Numbered from the stretch's first letter, positions 7,985-17,671 are shown. The stretch: DNA of 64,000 nucleotides from JAKAGZ01 sp964412105 (GCA_964412105.1 CAYPNM010000013.1:1-64000); one strand, 5' to 3'. Program-made: numbers and translations. Notes: a model not told the origin generated them from the letters alone.

Positions 7985-8761
7985 TTACTTAAACTGATTA
8001 GCGGATTCAATACGATGAATAGCTTCTTCAGCAGCATTTTGCTCGGCTGTTTTTTTACTTCTCCCCTTACCTATTCCAAATTCTATATTCCCAATAGTCA
8101 CTTTTATAGTAAAAACTTTATCATGGTGAGGACCTTCTTCTTTAATAACTGTATAAACAGGAGGTTCGAGTTTTTTTGCTTGTGCATATTCAAGCAGCTG
8201 GCTTTTGAAATTTTCATCAATTAAATGGACTCCAGCTTTTGCATATGGTTCTATTAACACCCTACTTATAAATGATTTTGCGGATTCTAAACCACTATCA
8301 AGAAAAATAGCTCCTATGAGAGCTTCAAACGCATCAGCAAGAATTGTCCTGGAACTAGAATTTAATCCCACCATAAGATTTTTTCCGACAAGCAAAAATT
8401 CAGCTAAATTTATTTCTTCAGCTATATCCGCAATGGCTATCTTATTAACAAATTTTGATCTAACTTTAGTCAAAAAACCTTCATCTTCTTCCGGAAATTT
8501 TTTAAAAAGATATTCAGCTACCGTAACGCTTAGGACTGCATCTCCAAGAAATTCAAGCCTTTCATTGGAAATTTCAAATTCAGGATTTTGCTCCAAATAT
8601 GAGCGGTGCATAAGAGCTTGTAAAAAATACTGATCATTATTAATTGAGTAGCCAACAAGCTTTTCAAGCTTATTTAATTTTTCGGGTGATAAAAGCCTTT
8701 CAAGAATATTTTTTGAATGTCTATTAAATATTCTAGTTAAAGATGATAAGAATCGTGTCAA
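7985..8761 (-). CDS. rnc: Ribonuclease III
   Basis: An endonuclease for double-stranded RNA, used in rRNA and mRNA processing. The catalytic domain carries the signature NERLEFLGDAVLSV and, further on, the second acidic site DAFEALIGAIFLDSG. The C-terminal double-stranded RNA-binding domain spans about residues 185-253 (FKSQLLEYAQ, GIGKGRSKKTAEQNAAE). Its 258 residues are slightly longer than E. coli Rnc owing to an N-terminal extension of about 30 residues. It follows acpP, a classic arrangement (fabG-acpP-rnc), but a terminator at 8909-8930 separates them, so it probably has its own promoter. Confidence 0.96.
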   Translation of the reverse strand: MTRFLSSLTRIFNRHSKNILERLLSPEKLNKLEKLVGYSINNDQYFLQALMHRSYLEQNPEFEISNERLEFLGDAVLSVTVAEYLFKKFPEEDEGFLTKVRSKFVNKIAIADIAEEINLAEFLLVGKNLMVGLNSSSRTILADAFEALIGAIFLDSGLESAKSFISRVLIEPYAKAGVHLIDENFKSQLLEYAQAKKLEPPVYTVIKEEGPHHDKVFTIKVTIGNIEFGIGKGRSKKTAEQNAAEEAIHRIESANQFK

Positions 8762-8908
8762 AACTGCTCCGTCAAGGTATATACCGTATATCTTCTATAA
8801 GCTAACTTTAAAAAGTTAATAATTAGATATGAAAAAAGCGCATATTTTTGATAAGTATTTTAAAATAATTATGCACTTTTTTATAAAAGAGTTGAAAATT
8901 TAAAAAGA

Positions 8909-8930
8909 TAGCCCCGATTTTTCGGGGCTA
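8909..8930 (-). terminator. Rho-independent terminator of the fab operon
   Basis: Perfect 9-bp stem TAGCCCCGA / TCGGGGCTA with a 4-base loop; on the minus strand it is followed by TCTTTTT. It sits 17 bp after the acpP stop codon. Confidence 0.85.
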
Positions 8931-8946
8931 AGCAAAAATAGTGAAT

Positions 8947-9186
8947 TTACTTATTAGCTAATTTTTCCTTAAGATATTTTATTGCATCACCAACCGTACC
9001 TATTTTTTCTGCATCTTCATCAGGGATAGAGACAGAAAATGCACTTTCAAAGCCCATCACTAATTCAACTATATCAAGTGAATCAGCTCCAAGATCGTTG
9101 GTGAAAGAAGCTTCTGGCGTAATTTGAGATTCTTCAACACCTAATTTATCAACTATTATCTCTTTTACTTTAGCTTCAATATCCAT
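8947..9186 (-). CDS. acpP: Acyl carrier protein
   Basis: A 79-residue acidic helical carrier with the phosphopantetheine attachment motif LGADSLDIVELV, the modified serine being S36. It carries growing acyl chains for fatty-acid synthesis and supplies PlsX, encoded upstream in the same operon. A good Shine-Dalgarno (AGGAGA) lies before the ATG, stronger than for most genes here, fitting the high expression of ACP. It is the last gene of the fatty-acid operon, 53 bp after fabG and ahead of a terminator. Confidence 0.97.
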   Translation of the reverse strand: MDIEAKVKEIIVDKLGVEESQITPEASFTNDLGADSLDIVELVMGFESAFSVSIPDEDAEKIGTVGDAIKYLKEKLANK

Positions 9187-9239
9187 TTGTATTCTCCTAT
9201 AGATTGTTATATTTATTTTATTTATTCAGTTCAATTTAA

Positions 9240-9986
9240 TTACATTGTTAATCCGCCGTCCACAACCAGGGTTTGACCGGTAATATAATCGGCATCTGAA
9301 GAAGAAAGAAATACTACTGCTTTTGCAATATCTTCGGGCAACGCAATTTTGCCCAGTGGTATTTGATTTAAAAGTGCCTCTCTTTGTTTATCATTCAACT
9401 TTTCAGTCATATCTGTTGAAACATAACCAGGTGCAATTGCATTGACTGTAATATTTCTTGACGCAAATTCTCTTGCGAGTGATTTTGTAAAACCAATTAT
9501 TCCTGCCTTGGATGCTACATAATTAGCCTGTCCGGCATTCCCAATCAGCGCAACAACCGAAGAAATATTTATAATCCTACCATATTTTTGGGACATCATC
9601 GGTTTTACAGATAGTTTGGAATAATTAAAAACACTTTTCAGATTAGCTGCAATAACCTGGTCAAAATCCTCCTCTTTCATTCTTAATATCAGGTTATCAC
9701 GGGTAATTCCTGCGTTATTCACTAAAATATCTAAACCGCCTAACTTTTCCAACGAAAAATTTATAGTTTTTTCAGCTTCCGAAAACTTTGCAGCATCGGC
9801 CTGAATTCCAAACAATTTTACCCCTAAACCGGCTGACATAGCTTCAATTTTAGCTGCCGCCTCCGATGAACTGCTATAAGTAAAGACAACATTACAACCT
9901 TGAGAAGCAAGTTCAAGAACAATTGCTTTTCCAATGCCCCTTGTTCCACCGGTTACAATTGCTCTCTTATTTTCAAGTTTTTTCAA
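9240..9986 (-). CDS. fabG: 3-oxoacyl-[ACP] reductase
   Basis: An NADPH-dependent short-chain dehydrogenase that reduces 3-oxoacyl-ACP in the elongation cycle. The Rossmann motif TGGTRGIG is near residue 12, NNAG marks the core, catalytic serine lies in ISSVVALIG, and tyrosine/lysine in YVASK. The C-terminal segment DYITGQTLVVDGGLTM is typical. Length (248) is normal. Its start overlaps the stop of the DUF3109-like gene by 4 bp, indicating translational coupling. Confidence 0.96.
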   Translation of the reverse strand: MKKLENKRAIVTGGTRGIGKAIVLELASQGCNVVFTYSSSSEAAAKIEAMSAGLGVKLFGIQADAAKFSEAEKTINFSLEKLGGLDILVNNAGITRDNLILRMKEEDFDQVIAANLKSVFNYSKLSVKPMMSQKYGRIINISSVVALIGNAGQANYVASKAGIIGFTKSLAREFASRNITVNAIAPGYVSTDMTEKLNDKQREALLNQIPLGKIALPEDIAKAVVFLSSSDADYITGQTLVVDGGLTM

Positions 9987-10570
9987 GCTACTTCTTTTGA
10001 TTTTATTGAACTCAGGTACTCTTTTTTATATTCTTCCAGTTCTGCAAAGCCTCTTTCACCAAAAAAGTGAATCAATTCTTCCCGACAATGGTCAAAAATT
10101 GATGATTCTGCATCTGGATTAACATTGCAGGTCTTCAGTCTTTCAATATGTTCATCATCGACTGTTAATGCACCCTCAAAAATAACCAAGGGAAATAATA
10201 TACAATAAAGCGGTTTATATTTCCACTTATAGGTCCTTTCATTATTAGCCAGCTTCTGTAAAATACACAGCCCATTTTTATCTAAAAACGTGCATTTATC
10301 GTTAATAACCTCCGTCCCTACAGCAATTCCGGAATCAAAATCTTCATCTTCCTCAGCGGGTTCAAACCATTTTGATGTATCTTTACACTGGGTCTCATCC
10401 ATAAGTTCGATTACTTTATCTTTGATCTTCAAAACACTTTGACTTTCCTTGAGATCTGTATAGACACCATAATGACAACATTCCCCGCTACATTTGCAGC
10501 TAAATGTGAATGTAAAAATCATCGGATCTATTTTAATTCCATTTATTTCTTTTTCAAATTTTTCAGCCAT
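9983..10570 (-). CDS. DUF3109-like cysteine-cluster protein
   Basis: A 195-residue cytoplasmic protein with a cysteine cluster: C25, C27, C31 and C32 in SCKCSGECCHYG, then KCTFLDKNGLCILQ, YKPLYCILFPL and a late TCNV and DHC. The pattern suggests iron-sulfur or zinc binding and resembles the YkgJ/DUF3109 families, which are widespread but uncharacterised. It is locked between fabD (sharing one base of stop/start) and fabG (4-bp overlap), so it is co-translated with the fatty-acid genes. A link to lipid synthesis or its redox sensing is inference from this position only. Confidence 0.8.
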   Translation of the reverse strand: MAEKFEKEINGIKIDPMIFTFTFSCKCSGECCHYGVYTDLKESQSVLKIKDKVIELMDETQCKDTSKWFEPAEEDEDFDSGIAVGTEVINDKCTFLDKNGLCILQKLANNERTYKWKYKPLYCILFPLVIFEGALTVDDEHIERLKTCNVNPDAESSIFDHCREELIHFFGERGFAELEEYKKEYLSSIKSKEVA

Positions 10571-11484
10571 TATATAAACTGCTCCACATCAGAATATTTA
10601 TCTATTCCAAAAGTTTTAACCTCAGGGTTTATTCTTTTTACCAGCCCCTGCAAAACTTTTCCCGGACCAACCTCATAAAACTCATCAAAACCATCAGCTA
10701 TCATATTCTTGATTGTTTCCTCCCATCGAACCGGAGAGGTAACCTGTTCAAAAAGCAAATTCTTTATTTCTTCTTTTTTTGTTACAGCCTTTGCTGTAAC
10801 ATTTGCGTAAACAGGAAATCTTGTATCATAAATATTGGTCTCATCAAGAATTGTTTGTAATTTTTCTTTTGCTGAAAGCATCAAAGGTGAATGAAAAGCA
10901 CCACTAACAACTAATTCTTTAGTCAATTTGGCTCCTTTAGTTTTGCAAATTTCCATAGCTTTTCTAACCCCATCAACCGAGCCAGAAATTACAATTTGCC
11001 CCGGTGAATTTAAATTTGCAGCTTGAACAATTCCCGCAGATGATGCTTCTTTACAACACTCATCAACTATTTTTGAATCTAGACCAACTATTGCAGCCAT
11101 AGTTCCCGGATTCTCCAGGCCTGATTGCTGCATTGCTTTTCCTCTTTCTCTAACAAGTTTAACAGCATCATAAAACTGAATTGCATTTGCTGCAACCAAT
11201 GCTGAATATTCTCCTAATGAATGGCCCGCAGCTCCCTCCACTTCAAGCCTGCGAATAATGCTTGCTAAAATAACACTATGTAAAAAAATAGCGGGTTGAG
11301 TAAATTCGGTTTGTTTTAATTTTTCTTCAGGACCATTAAATAGGATGTATGATAAATTTATTCCCAAAGCATCATCAGCAGTTTTTATCATTTCTTTAGC
11401 TTCAACAGAGTTTTCATAGAGATCTTTAGCCATTCCAATATATTGCGATCCCTGCCCTGGAAATAAGAATGCTTTTTTACTCAT
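10570..11484 (-). CDS. fabD: Malonyl-CoA:ACP transacylase
   Basis: Transfers malonyl groups from CoA to ACP. The N-terminus FLFPGQGSQYIGM and the nucleophile elbow GHSLGEYSAL with the catalytic serine are diagnostic; the partner histidine is in SGAFHSPLM. Its 304 residues match the family. It lies 29 bp after fabH and touches the DUF3109-like gene downstream. Confidence 0.97.
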   Translation of the reverse strand: MSKKAFLFPGQGSQYIGMAKDLYENSVEAKEMIKTADDALGINLSYILFNGPEEKLKQTEFTQPAIFLHSVILASIIRRLEVEGAAGHSLGEYSALVAANAIQFYDAVKLVRERGKAMQQSGLENPGTMAAIVGLDSKIVDECCKEASSAGIVQAANLNSPGQIVISGSVDGVRKAMEICKTKGAKLTKELVVSGAFHSPLMLSAKEKLQTILDETNIYDTRFPVYANVTAKAVTKKEEIKNLLFEQVTSPVRWEETIKNMIADGFDEFYEVGPGKVLQGLVKRINPEVKTFGIDKYSDVEQFI

Positions 11485-11513
11485 TATAAAATTCGGAATT
11501 TCTTACTTAGTAA

Positions 11514-12515
11514 TTAAATTGCCCAAACAGCATAAACGGAACCCCATGTAAATCCTGCTCCAAATGCTGCCATAATAATTTTATCCCCCTTTTTTAGTTT
11601 GCCGTTCCTGTAATACTCTGTTAAGCAAAGTGGTATAGTTGCGGCTGTTGTATTACCATAACGGTCTATATTTATCATTACTTTATCTTTGCTGATGCCC
11701 ATTCTTTCAGCAGTTGCGTCAATTATTCTTAAATTTGCCTGGTGAGGTACAAGATAAGCCACATCTTCCGATTTAAGATTATTTTTTTGCATAATTTCAT
11801 AAGATATATCAGCCATACCTTTAACCGCAACCTTAAAAACGGCTTTACCGTCCTGGTACAAATAGTGCATTTTGTTCTCAACAGTTTCAATAGTAGGCGG
11901 ATTTAAACTACCTCCTCCTTTCATATAAAGGGCGTCTTTACCGGAGCCATCAACTTTTAACATAGAATCCTGTAATCCAATACTTTTATCATCAGACGGC
12001 TCTAATAATACAGCAGATCCCGCATCTCCAAAAAGGATGCAATTGTTTCTATCTGTGTAATCAACTATCGAACTCATTTTATCGGCACCAATAACCATCA
12101 CTTTTTTGTAACCGCCGCTTTCTACAAGCGAACAGCCAGTCTGAAATGCGAACAAAAATCCTGAACACGCAGCAGAAAGATCAAATCCCCACGCATTTTT
12201 GGCGCCAATTTTTTCCTGAACAAGACAAGCAGTTGCCGGGAAAAACATATCAGGTGTTACTGTAGCAACTATAATAACATCAATTTCTTCAGCCGACATA
12301 TTTTTCGACTTAAGTAAATCCAAAGCTGCGCCTGCTGCCAGATCACTGGTTGCGCCTTTTTCAAGTAGTCTTCTTTCTTTGATGCCGGTTCTGGTTCTTA
12401 TCCATTCATCTGAGGTATCAACGATTTTTTCAAAATATGCATTGTCCATAATTTTATCAGGCACATACATACCGACACCGGTAATTACTGCACTGAATTT
12501 CTTTTCTTGATTCAT
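11514..12515 (-). CDS. fabH: 3-oxoacyl-[ACP] synthase III
   Basis: Initiates fatty-acid synthesis by condensing acyl-CoA with malonyl-ACP. The Cys-His-Asn triad is visible in DLSAACSGFLFA, LVPHQANLRI and YGNTTAATIPL. Length 333 is usual. FabH enzymes set the choice between straight and branched primers; given the branched acyl-CoA dehydrogenase elsewhere in the window, branched primers are possible, but sequence alone does not show it. It follows plsX with only 4 bp between. Confidence 0.97.
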   Translation of the reverse strand: MNQEKKFSAVITGVGMYVPDKIMDNAYFEKIVDTSDEWIRTRTGIKERRLLEKGATSDLAAGAALDLLKSKNMSAEEIDVIIVATVTPDMFFPATACLVQEKIGAKNAWGFDLSAACSGFLFAFQTGCSLVESGGYKKVMVIGADKMSSIVDYTDRNNCILFGDAGSAVLLEPSDDKSIGLQDSMLKVDGSGKDALYMKGGGSLNPPTIETVENKMHYLYQDGKAVFKVAVKGMADISYEIMQKNNLKSEDVAYLVPHQANLRIIDATAERMGISKDKVMINIDRYGNTTAATIPLCLTEYYRNGKLKKGDKIIMAAFGAGFTWGSVYAVWAI

Positions 12516-12519
12516 TTTA

Positions 12520-13557
12520 TTATTCCGTTAATTTAGAATACTTTTGAATAGAACTTCCGATCTTGGAAATTAACTGCTTATGATGCATTTCATTGGCTTT
12601 AAGCACCATATTTTTTATTGCCTTAGAGGTACTGGATCCGTGGCCTATAATACTAATTCCATTGACCCCAAGCAAGGGTACACCACCGTGTTCCTGGTAA
12701 TCAAAATCCTTTAAAATTTCACGAAGAGTATTTCTAACAAGTCCGACTTTTAATTTATTGAAGATATTTTTATCAGCATAATCTTTAAACTTATATCTTA
12801 AAAATGGAATTACACTTTCACCGAACTTAATAAGGATATTACCAACAAAACCGTCGCAAACAATTACATTTGCTGTTCCTTTTAAAATATCCCTCCCTTC
12901 AACATTGCCTATAAAGTTAAGTTTTGTCTTTTTAATTATAGCAGCCGCCTCACTTGTCACTTCATTACCCTTTGATTCTTCTTCACCCACACTTAGAATC
13001 CCAACTGAAGGATTTTCAATTCCAAACATCTCGCGAACATATATCGTTCCTATAATAGCATACTCCAGCAAATGTTTGGGCTTAGAATCAACACTAGCGC
13101 CTACATCAAATACAGTACAGACACCGGATTGATTTGGCATATATGCGCCGATAGTTGGCCTGCCGACACCCGGAATTCTTCCAATTATCAAAGTTGATGC
13201 TGCCATCATTGCGCCTGTATTTCCTGCACTTACAAATGCGTCTGCTTTTTTTTCTTTAACCCACTGTGCACCAATTACGATCGATGAATTTGGCTTTTTC
13301 TTCAAAGCTACAGTAGGAGTATCTCCCATTTCAATTACTTCGTCAGCATTGATGATAAAATTTTTGTCGAAGGATAGATTTTTATCGGAGAGAACTTGCA
13401 GTATTTCCTTTTCTTTTCCAACCAGGTAAAGGTCAAAATCTTTTCCATGGTTGTATGCTTCAACAGCACCTTCTACAGAATTTTGAGGGGCGAAATCGCC
13501 TCCCATTGCATCAACAATAATTCTGCATCTTGATTTGTCGGGATCAGAATTGTTCAT
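12520..13557 (-). CDS. plsX: Phosphate acyltransferase PlsX
   Basis: Makes acyl-phosphate from acyl-ACP for the PlsY pathway of phosphatidic acid synthesis. The start IIVDAMGGDFAPQNSVEGA and the internal FVSAGNTGAMMAAS and VCDGFVGNILIKF are family signatures. At 345 residues it is complete. The usual rpmF-plsX-fabH order is preserved. Confidence 0.97.
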   Translation of the reverse strand: MNNSDPDKSRCRIIVDAMGGDFAPQNSVEGAVEAYNHGKDFDLYLVGKEKEILQVLSDKNLSFDKNFIINADEVIEMGDTPTVALKKKPNSSIVIGAQWVKEKKADAFVSAGNTGAMMAASTLIIGRIPGVGRPTIGAYMPNQSGVCTVFDVGASVDSKPKHLLEYAIIGTIYVREMFGIENPSVGILSVGEEESKGNEVTSEAAAIIKKTKLNFIGNVEGRDILKGTANVIVCDGFVGNILIKFGESVIPFLRYKFKDYADKNIFNKLKVGLVRNTLREILKDFDYQEHGGVPLLGVNGISIIGHGSSTSKAIKNMVLKANEMHHKQLISKIGSSIQKYSKLTE

Positions 13558-13577
13558 TAAAAAGGATTAATTGTGAA

Positions 13578-13757
13578 TCAGCTTTTGGGAATAAACATTG
13601 AGCGTTCATTATAGTAACCGCAGGCCGGACAGGCACGGTGTGTTAACTTCATTTCTCCACAGTTGGAACACGTACCCAGTGAAGGAACAGAAGTTTTATA
13701 ATGAGTTCTTCTTTTATCCCTTCTGCTTTTTGACATTTTGCGTTTCGGATTTGGCAT
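13578..13757 (-). CDS. rpmF: 50S ribosomal protein L32
   Basis: A short gene of 59 codons starting MPNPKRKMSKSRRDKRR, with two CXXC pairs (TCSNCGE and ACPACGYYN) that bind zinc in the Cys4 form of L32. It sits between the DUF177 protein and plsX, its standard place in bacteria, with 20 bp to plsX. Confidence 0.97.
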   Translation of the reverse strand: MPNPKRKMSKSRRDKRRTHYKTSVPSLGTCSNCGEMKLTHRACPACGYYNERSMFIPKS

Positions 13758-13771
13758 CTTTTATTTCTCTT

Positions 13772-14275
13772 CTAATTATTTAACTTGTTCTTTAATTTTT
13801 CTAAAGGCGCCCATCGTGGATCTAGTTCATCTTTAGTACAATGGCAGTCACCCTCATTAAGATCTTTTCCACATTTTGGACATAGGCCCCTGCAATCATC
13901 TTTACACAATTTTTTCATTGGTATTGCAAGCAAAGCATAGTCTCTTACATCATTTACAATATTAATCTTATCTGCATCAACCGGAAGATAAGTGAGATTA
14001 AATTCGTCATCTCCTTCGGGTTCTTTTCCAAACAAATAAACCATTTGATAGCTGTTTTTAACTTTAGCTTTATAGATGCTCCCGCACCGGTCACATTGAT
14101 AATTTGCATCAAGATTCAGCTCAGCATCAAGTACAATCTGGCTATGCGATTTCGATAACTTAACATCAACTTTGCAAGTTCCATGGAACGGCTCAGAAAG
14201 GCCAATTTCACTTACATCTTCGTCAAAGCTTAGATTATGCACACCTTCGCTCAGGTTCGCAATCTTAATTATCAT
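13772..14275 (-). CDS. DUF177 (YceD-like) protein
   Basis: A 167-residue protein of the DUF177/YceD family, which is linked to 23S rRNA accumulation and is nearly always encoded just before rpmF. A CDRCG motif in the middle and the C-terminal cluster CKDDCRGLCPKCGKDLNEG with further CHC suggest zinc binding. It is the first gene of the lipid operon, and 14 bp separate it from rpmF. Confidence 0.9.
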   Translation of the reverse strand: MIIKIANLSEGVHNLSFDEDVSEIGLSEPFHGTCKVDVKLSKSHSQIVLDAELNLDANYQCDRCGSIYKAKVKNSYQMVYLFGKEPEGDDEFNLTYLPVDADKINIVNDVRDYALLAIPMKKLCKDDCRGLCPKCGKDLNEGDCHCTKDELDPRWAPLEKLKNKLNN

Positions 14276-14496
14276 CGGGATTTCTCTTGCAAAGTGATGC
14301 CTTTCTATAAGAAGAAAGGCAAAAATAAGCTAAAACAAATTTAAATATAGAAATAGCAGGTATGATAATCAATATTTCATTGAATCATTTTGAGGCAATA
14401 ATATTATAAAATTGGCATAATTCCAAAATTATTAAATTTCAAAATTTACCCTTACATTTAAGAATTAGAATTTACCTTAAAATTGGGCTTCCGAGT
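14276..14496. promoter_or_regulatory. Divergent promoter region
   Basis: About 220 AT-rich bases between the lipid operon (minus) and the ABC transporter operon (plus); both must start here. A small hairpin GCCTTT / AAAGGC is at 14300-14323. No clear operator was recognised. Confidence 0.5.
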
Positions 14497-15396
14497 ATGC
14501 TTTCTGTTAAAAACCTGACTAAAGAATACAAAAATGTTACCGCAGTAAATGATATTTCTTTTCAGGTTGAACCTGGGAAAATCTTTGGCCTTCTTGGCCC
14601 AAACGGTGCCGGTAAAACCACTACTATTCGAATTATATTAAACATTATAAAGCCAACTTCAGGAATAGTATCTTTTGAAGATAAACCAATTACTAATGAA
14701 TTTGTAAACGACCTTGGTTATTTACCTGAAGAGCGCGGGCTTTATAAAAAAAGCACTGTAATTAATGTCATCAACTATTTTGCTTCATTAAAAAATCTCA
14801 GCAAGAATGAAATTTCAAAAAAGGCTGATTACTGGCTAGATAAACTGGGAATTGCAAATTATAGAGACAATAATATAGAAGAGCTATCCAAAGGGAACCA
14901 GCAAAAAGTACAATTTGTAACCGCAATTATTCACGATCCTAAATTATTAATACTTGATGAACCATTTTCAGGATTCGATCCAATCAATCAGCAATTAATA
15001 AGGGAAACGATTCTATCATTTGTAAACTCGGGGAAAGTAGTGATACTCTCGACACATCAAATGGATACTGCTGAAAAATTATGTTCAGATATTCTTTTAT
15101 TAAATAAAGGGAAGGAAGTTTGCAAAGGGAATCTTACGAAAATCAAGCAAGATTTTGGAACAAATAATGTTAAGATCGAATTTGAAGGTAATGCATCTTT
15201 CCTAAGTTCACTTCCGGAAGTAAAATCTGTAGACCTTTATGGAGTATATGCTGAAGTTCACCTTAAAAAAGAAGTTAAACGAGCTGAATTTCTAAGAAAA
15301 ATTTCGGATAAACTTTTAATAAATCAATTCTCTGTGATCGAGCCTACACTTAATAAAATTTTCATTGATGCAATTAATATCAGCAATAAGAAATGA
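14497..15396 (+). CDS. ABC transporter ATPase, NatA-like
   Basis: Cytoplasmic ATPase with Walker A GPNGAGKTTTIR, signature LSKGNQQKVQF, Walker B LLILDEPFSGFD and H-loop STHQMD. A C-terminal domain of about 90 residues, as in the NatA/DrrA class that pairs with ABC-2 permeases, follows. The permease gene starts 4 bp before its stop. NatAB-type exporters move sodium or small hydrophobic compounds; the substrate here is not shown. Confidence 0.92.
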   Translation: MLSVKNLTKEYKNVTAVNDISFQVEPGKIFGLLGPNGAGKTTTIRIILNIIKPTSGIVSFEDKPITNEFVNDLGYLPEERGLYKKSTVINVINYFASLKNLSKNEISKKADYWLDKLGIANYRDNNIEELSKGNQQKVQFVTAIIHDPKLLILDEPFSGFDPINQQLIRETILSFVNSGKVVILSTHQMDTAEKLCSDILLLNKGKEVCKGNLTKIKQDFGTNNVKIEFEGNASFLSSLPEVKSVDLYGVYAEVHLKKEVKRAEFLRKISDKLLINQFSVIEPTLNKIFIDAINISNKK

Positions 15397-16649
15397 ATAA
15401 AATTCTTTCAGTAGCAAAATGGGAATTTTGGGAAAAGATAAAAACCAGGGCGTTTTTAATATCTATGATAGTTACTCCTGTGATTATAATTGCTTTTGCA
15501 ATGGCACCAACAATGCTTGAGAATCACGAAAGCGAAACAACAAAACTAGTGGGAATAGTAGATGAATCAGGACTCTATTTTGCCGGTCTCCAGGAAAAGA
15601 TGAAAGAGGAAAAACTTCCGGGGGATTTGCCGAAATATGTGCTTGTTAATTTAACCCCTGATACTTTAGCTACCAGCGATGAGAATGATCAATTAATTAA
15701 AATTTCGGATAAAAAAGTTTTTAATAATAAGATTAACAGCTATTTGCTTATTAAGTACGGTGGAACCGATTCGGTACAATTGCAATGGAGAAGCAATGCC
15801 ACGGCGAACTATAAAGATATTAGCAATTTTGAGAAAGCATTTAATGAAGTTAGGATTGACTTAAAATTTAAGAAAGAAGGTATTGATCCATCATTAAAGG
15901 GACTATTTACTAATCAAGTATCGATCCAGCCTATTAAAATAACTGAAGAAGGTAAAGACAAAGAATCGGATTTTCTTACAGTATTCTTTTCATCGTTTGT
16001 GTTTATAATACTATTGATGATTATGATTATGTCATCGGGCGGGATGCTGGTTAGAAGTATGCTTGAAGAAAAATCAAACAGGCTTATTGAAATTCTGGTT
16101 TCAAGTTGTACCCCAACCCAGCTACTGACCGGAAAGATTTTGGGACTTAGTCTCCTTAACCTTTTCCAGATAACAATCTGGGGATTAATAGGAATTGCTT
16201 TAACAGGAGCTACAACAATTTCACCTGAAATTTTCGAAAACATTGGACTGGATCTGGTTTACTTTGTGCTAGGATTTGTCTTTTATACGGGTATTTTCGT
16301 AGGACTTGGAGCAACTGCTACAACTGAACAGGAAGCTCAGCAATTCAATAGTTATATAAGTATGATTCTGATTCTGCCTATAGTGTTCGCAATTTCTGCA
16401 ATTCAAAATCCCAATTCAGGGATAGTCCATATCTTATCATATTTCCCTTTAACAACGCCATCAATAATGTTATTAAGATTAAATATTTCCCCAGTGCCCC
16501 TTTCAGATATTATCATAACAATTTCAATTTTAATAGTGTCAATTATTATTTCTATTTATCTATCATCCAAAATCTTTAAAATCGGAGTTTTATCTTACGG
16601 CAAAAGACCAACTCTTAAGGAATTGATAAACTGGGTAAAAGAGGAATGA
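15393..16649 (+). CDS. ABC-2 type permease, NatB-like
   Basis: A 418-residue inner-membrane protein: one N-terminal helix (residues 20-38), a large periplasmic domain (about 40-195), then five to six helices to the C-terminus. The segment SSGGMLVRSMLEEKSNRLIEILVSS is diagnostic for ABC-2/NatB permeases. It overlaps the ATPase gene by 4 bp, so the two form one exporter. Confidence 0.9.
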   Translation: MNKILSVAKWEFWEKIKTRAFLISMIVTPVIIIAFAMAPTMLENHESETTKLVGIVDESGLYFAGLQEKMKEEKLPGDLPKYVLVNLTPDTLATSDENDQLIKISDKKVFNNKINSYLLIKYGGTDSVQLQWRSNATANYKDISNFEKAFNEVRIDLKFKKEGIDPSLKGLFTNQVSIQPIKITEEGKDKESDFLTVFFSSFVFIILLMIMIMSSGGMLVRSMLEEKSNRLIEILVSSCTPTQLLTGKILGLSLLNLFQITIWGLIGIALTGATTISPEIFENIGLDLVYFVLGFVFYTGIFVGLGATATTEQEAQQFNSYISMILILPIVFAISAIQNPNSGIVHILSYFPLTTPSIMLLRLNISPVPLSDIIITISILIVSIIISIYLSSKIFKIGVLSYGKRPTLKELINWVKEE

Positions 16650-16687
16650 CCAAATTTATTATTTCCAACAAATTTAGAAAATAATAC

Positions 16688-17671
16688 ATGTTGATATTCT
16701 CCTCAGCAATAGCTGCAGTAGTTCCGATGCTTATTTATCTCACAATCATTTGGCGCTTTGACAGGTATGACCGTGAGCCACTTGCTCTTTTGCTAAAAAA
16801 TTATCTTTGGGGAGCTATTGGTGCAATCGTGCTGGCCATTATAGGAAGCGGTATTATATCGGGATTCTTTTCTTTTTTTATTCATTCGGAAGAAGTTTTA
16901 CACAATACGGAAACTTTTTTTGTGGCTCCATTTGTTGAAGAGATAACAAAGGGGCTTTTTCTATTTATTACGGTTAAAAATATAAAATTTGATAATATGA
17001 CCGATGGGATTGTTTATGGCGGTGCAATTGGTCTGGGATTCGGTATGACTGAAAATTTTCTTTACTTTATTGCTTACGGGAATACTATTTCAGAATGGTT
17101 ATCAATTGTAGTTATTCGAACATTATTTTCGGGCGTAATGCACTGTGTTTCAACCGCCACATTTGGAGCATTTCTCGGATACGCAAAATTTAAAAGCAGT
17201 ACAGTAAAAGTTTTTCTGACAATTGCCGGGCTGGGCATAGCAATGTTTATACATTTTGCGTGGAATATAAGTGTAAGTTTTGAGTCAACAGCTTTTCTGG
17301 GATTTTTATTTATGGCCTGTACCGTTGTAATTTTTATTGCAGTCTATTCCCTATCTGTAATGGGTGAAAGAAAGATTATTTACAATGAATTGAAAGACGA
17401 AGTTAAAAATGGATTGCTTCCGGAAAGCCATTTAAATATTCTTAACTCTTCTCTTAGGAATAGAATGGGGTGGATTGATGAAAGTATTCGTAAATTGTAT
17501 GTTAGTGCTGCAACAACTCTTGCATTCAGGAAGGTGCAATTTAGAAATTCAAGCGGAATGAGCAAAGAGTACTATAAAAGTGATGTCGAATATTACAGGC
17601 AATTTATTATGAATTTATTATCGCCAAAGAAAAATTTGGACCAGGAAACAATTAATGGAGAGTCTAAATGA
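16688..17671 (+). CDS. PrsW-family intramembrane metalloprotease
   Basis: A 327-residue protein with about seven to eight membrane helices. It carries the EExxK motif (E84-E85-I-T-K88 in FVEEITKG) and the histidine segments GVMHCVSTATFGAFLGY and FIHFAWN, the hallmarks of the PrsW/CPBP-related intramembrane proteases. PrsW in Bacillus cleaves an anti-sigma factor; the target here is unknown. A soluble tail of roughly 95 residues follows the last helix. It lies in the NatAB run and overlaps the next gene by 4 bp. Confidence 0.88.
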   Translation: MLIFSSAIAAVVPMLIYLTIIWRFDRYDREPLALLLKNYLWGAIGAIVLAIIGSGIISGFFSFFIHSEEVLHNTETFFVAPFVEEITKGLFLFITVKNIKFDNMTDGIVYGGAIGLGFGMTENFLYFIAYGNTISEWLSIVVIRTLFSGVMHCVSTATFGAFLGYAKFKSSTVKVFLTIAGLGIAMFIHFAWNISVSFESTAFLGFLFMACTVVIFIAVYSLSVMGERKIIYNELKDEVKNGLLPESHLNILNSSLRNRMGWIDESIRKLYVSAATTLAFRKVQFRNSSGMSKEYYKSDVEYYRQFIMNLLSPKKNLDQETINGESK

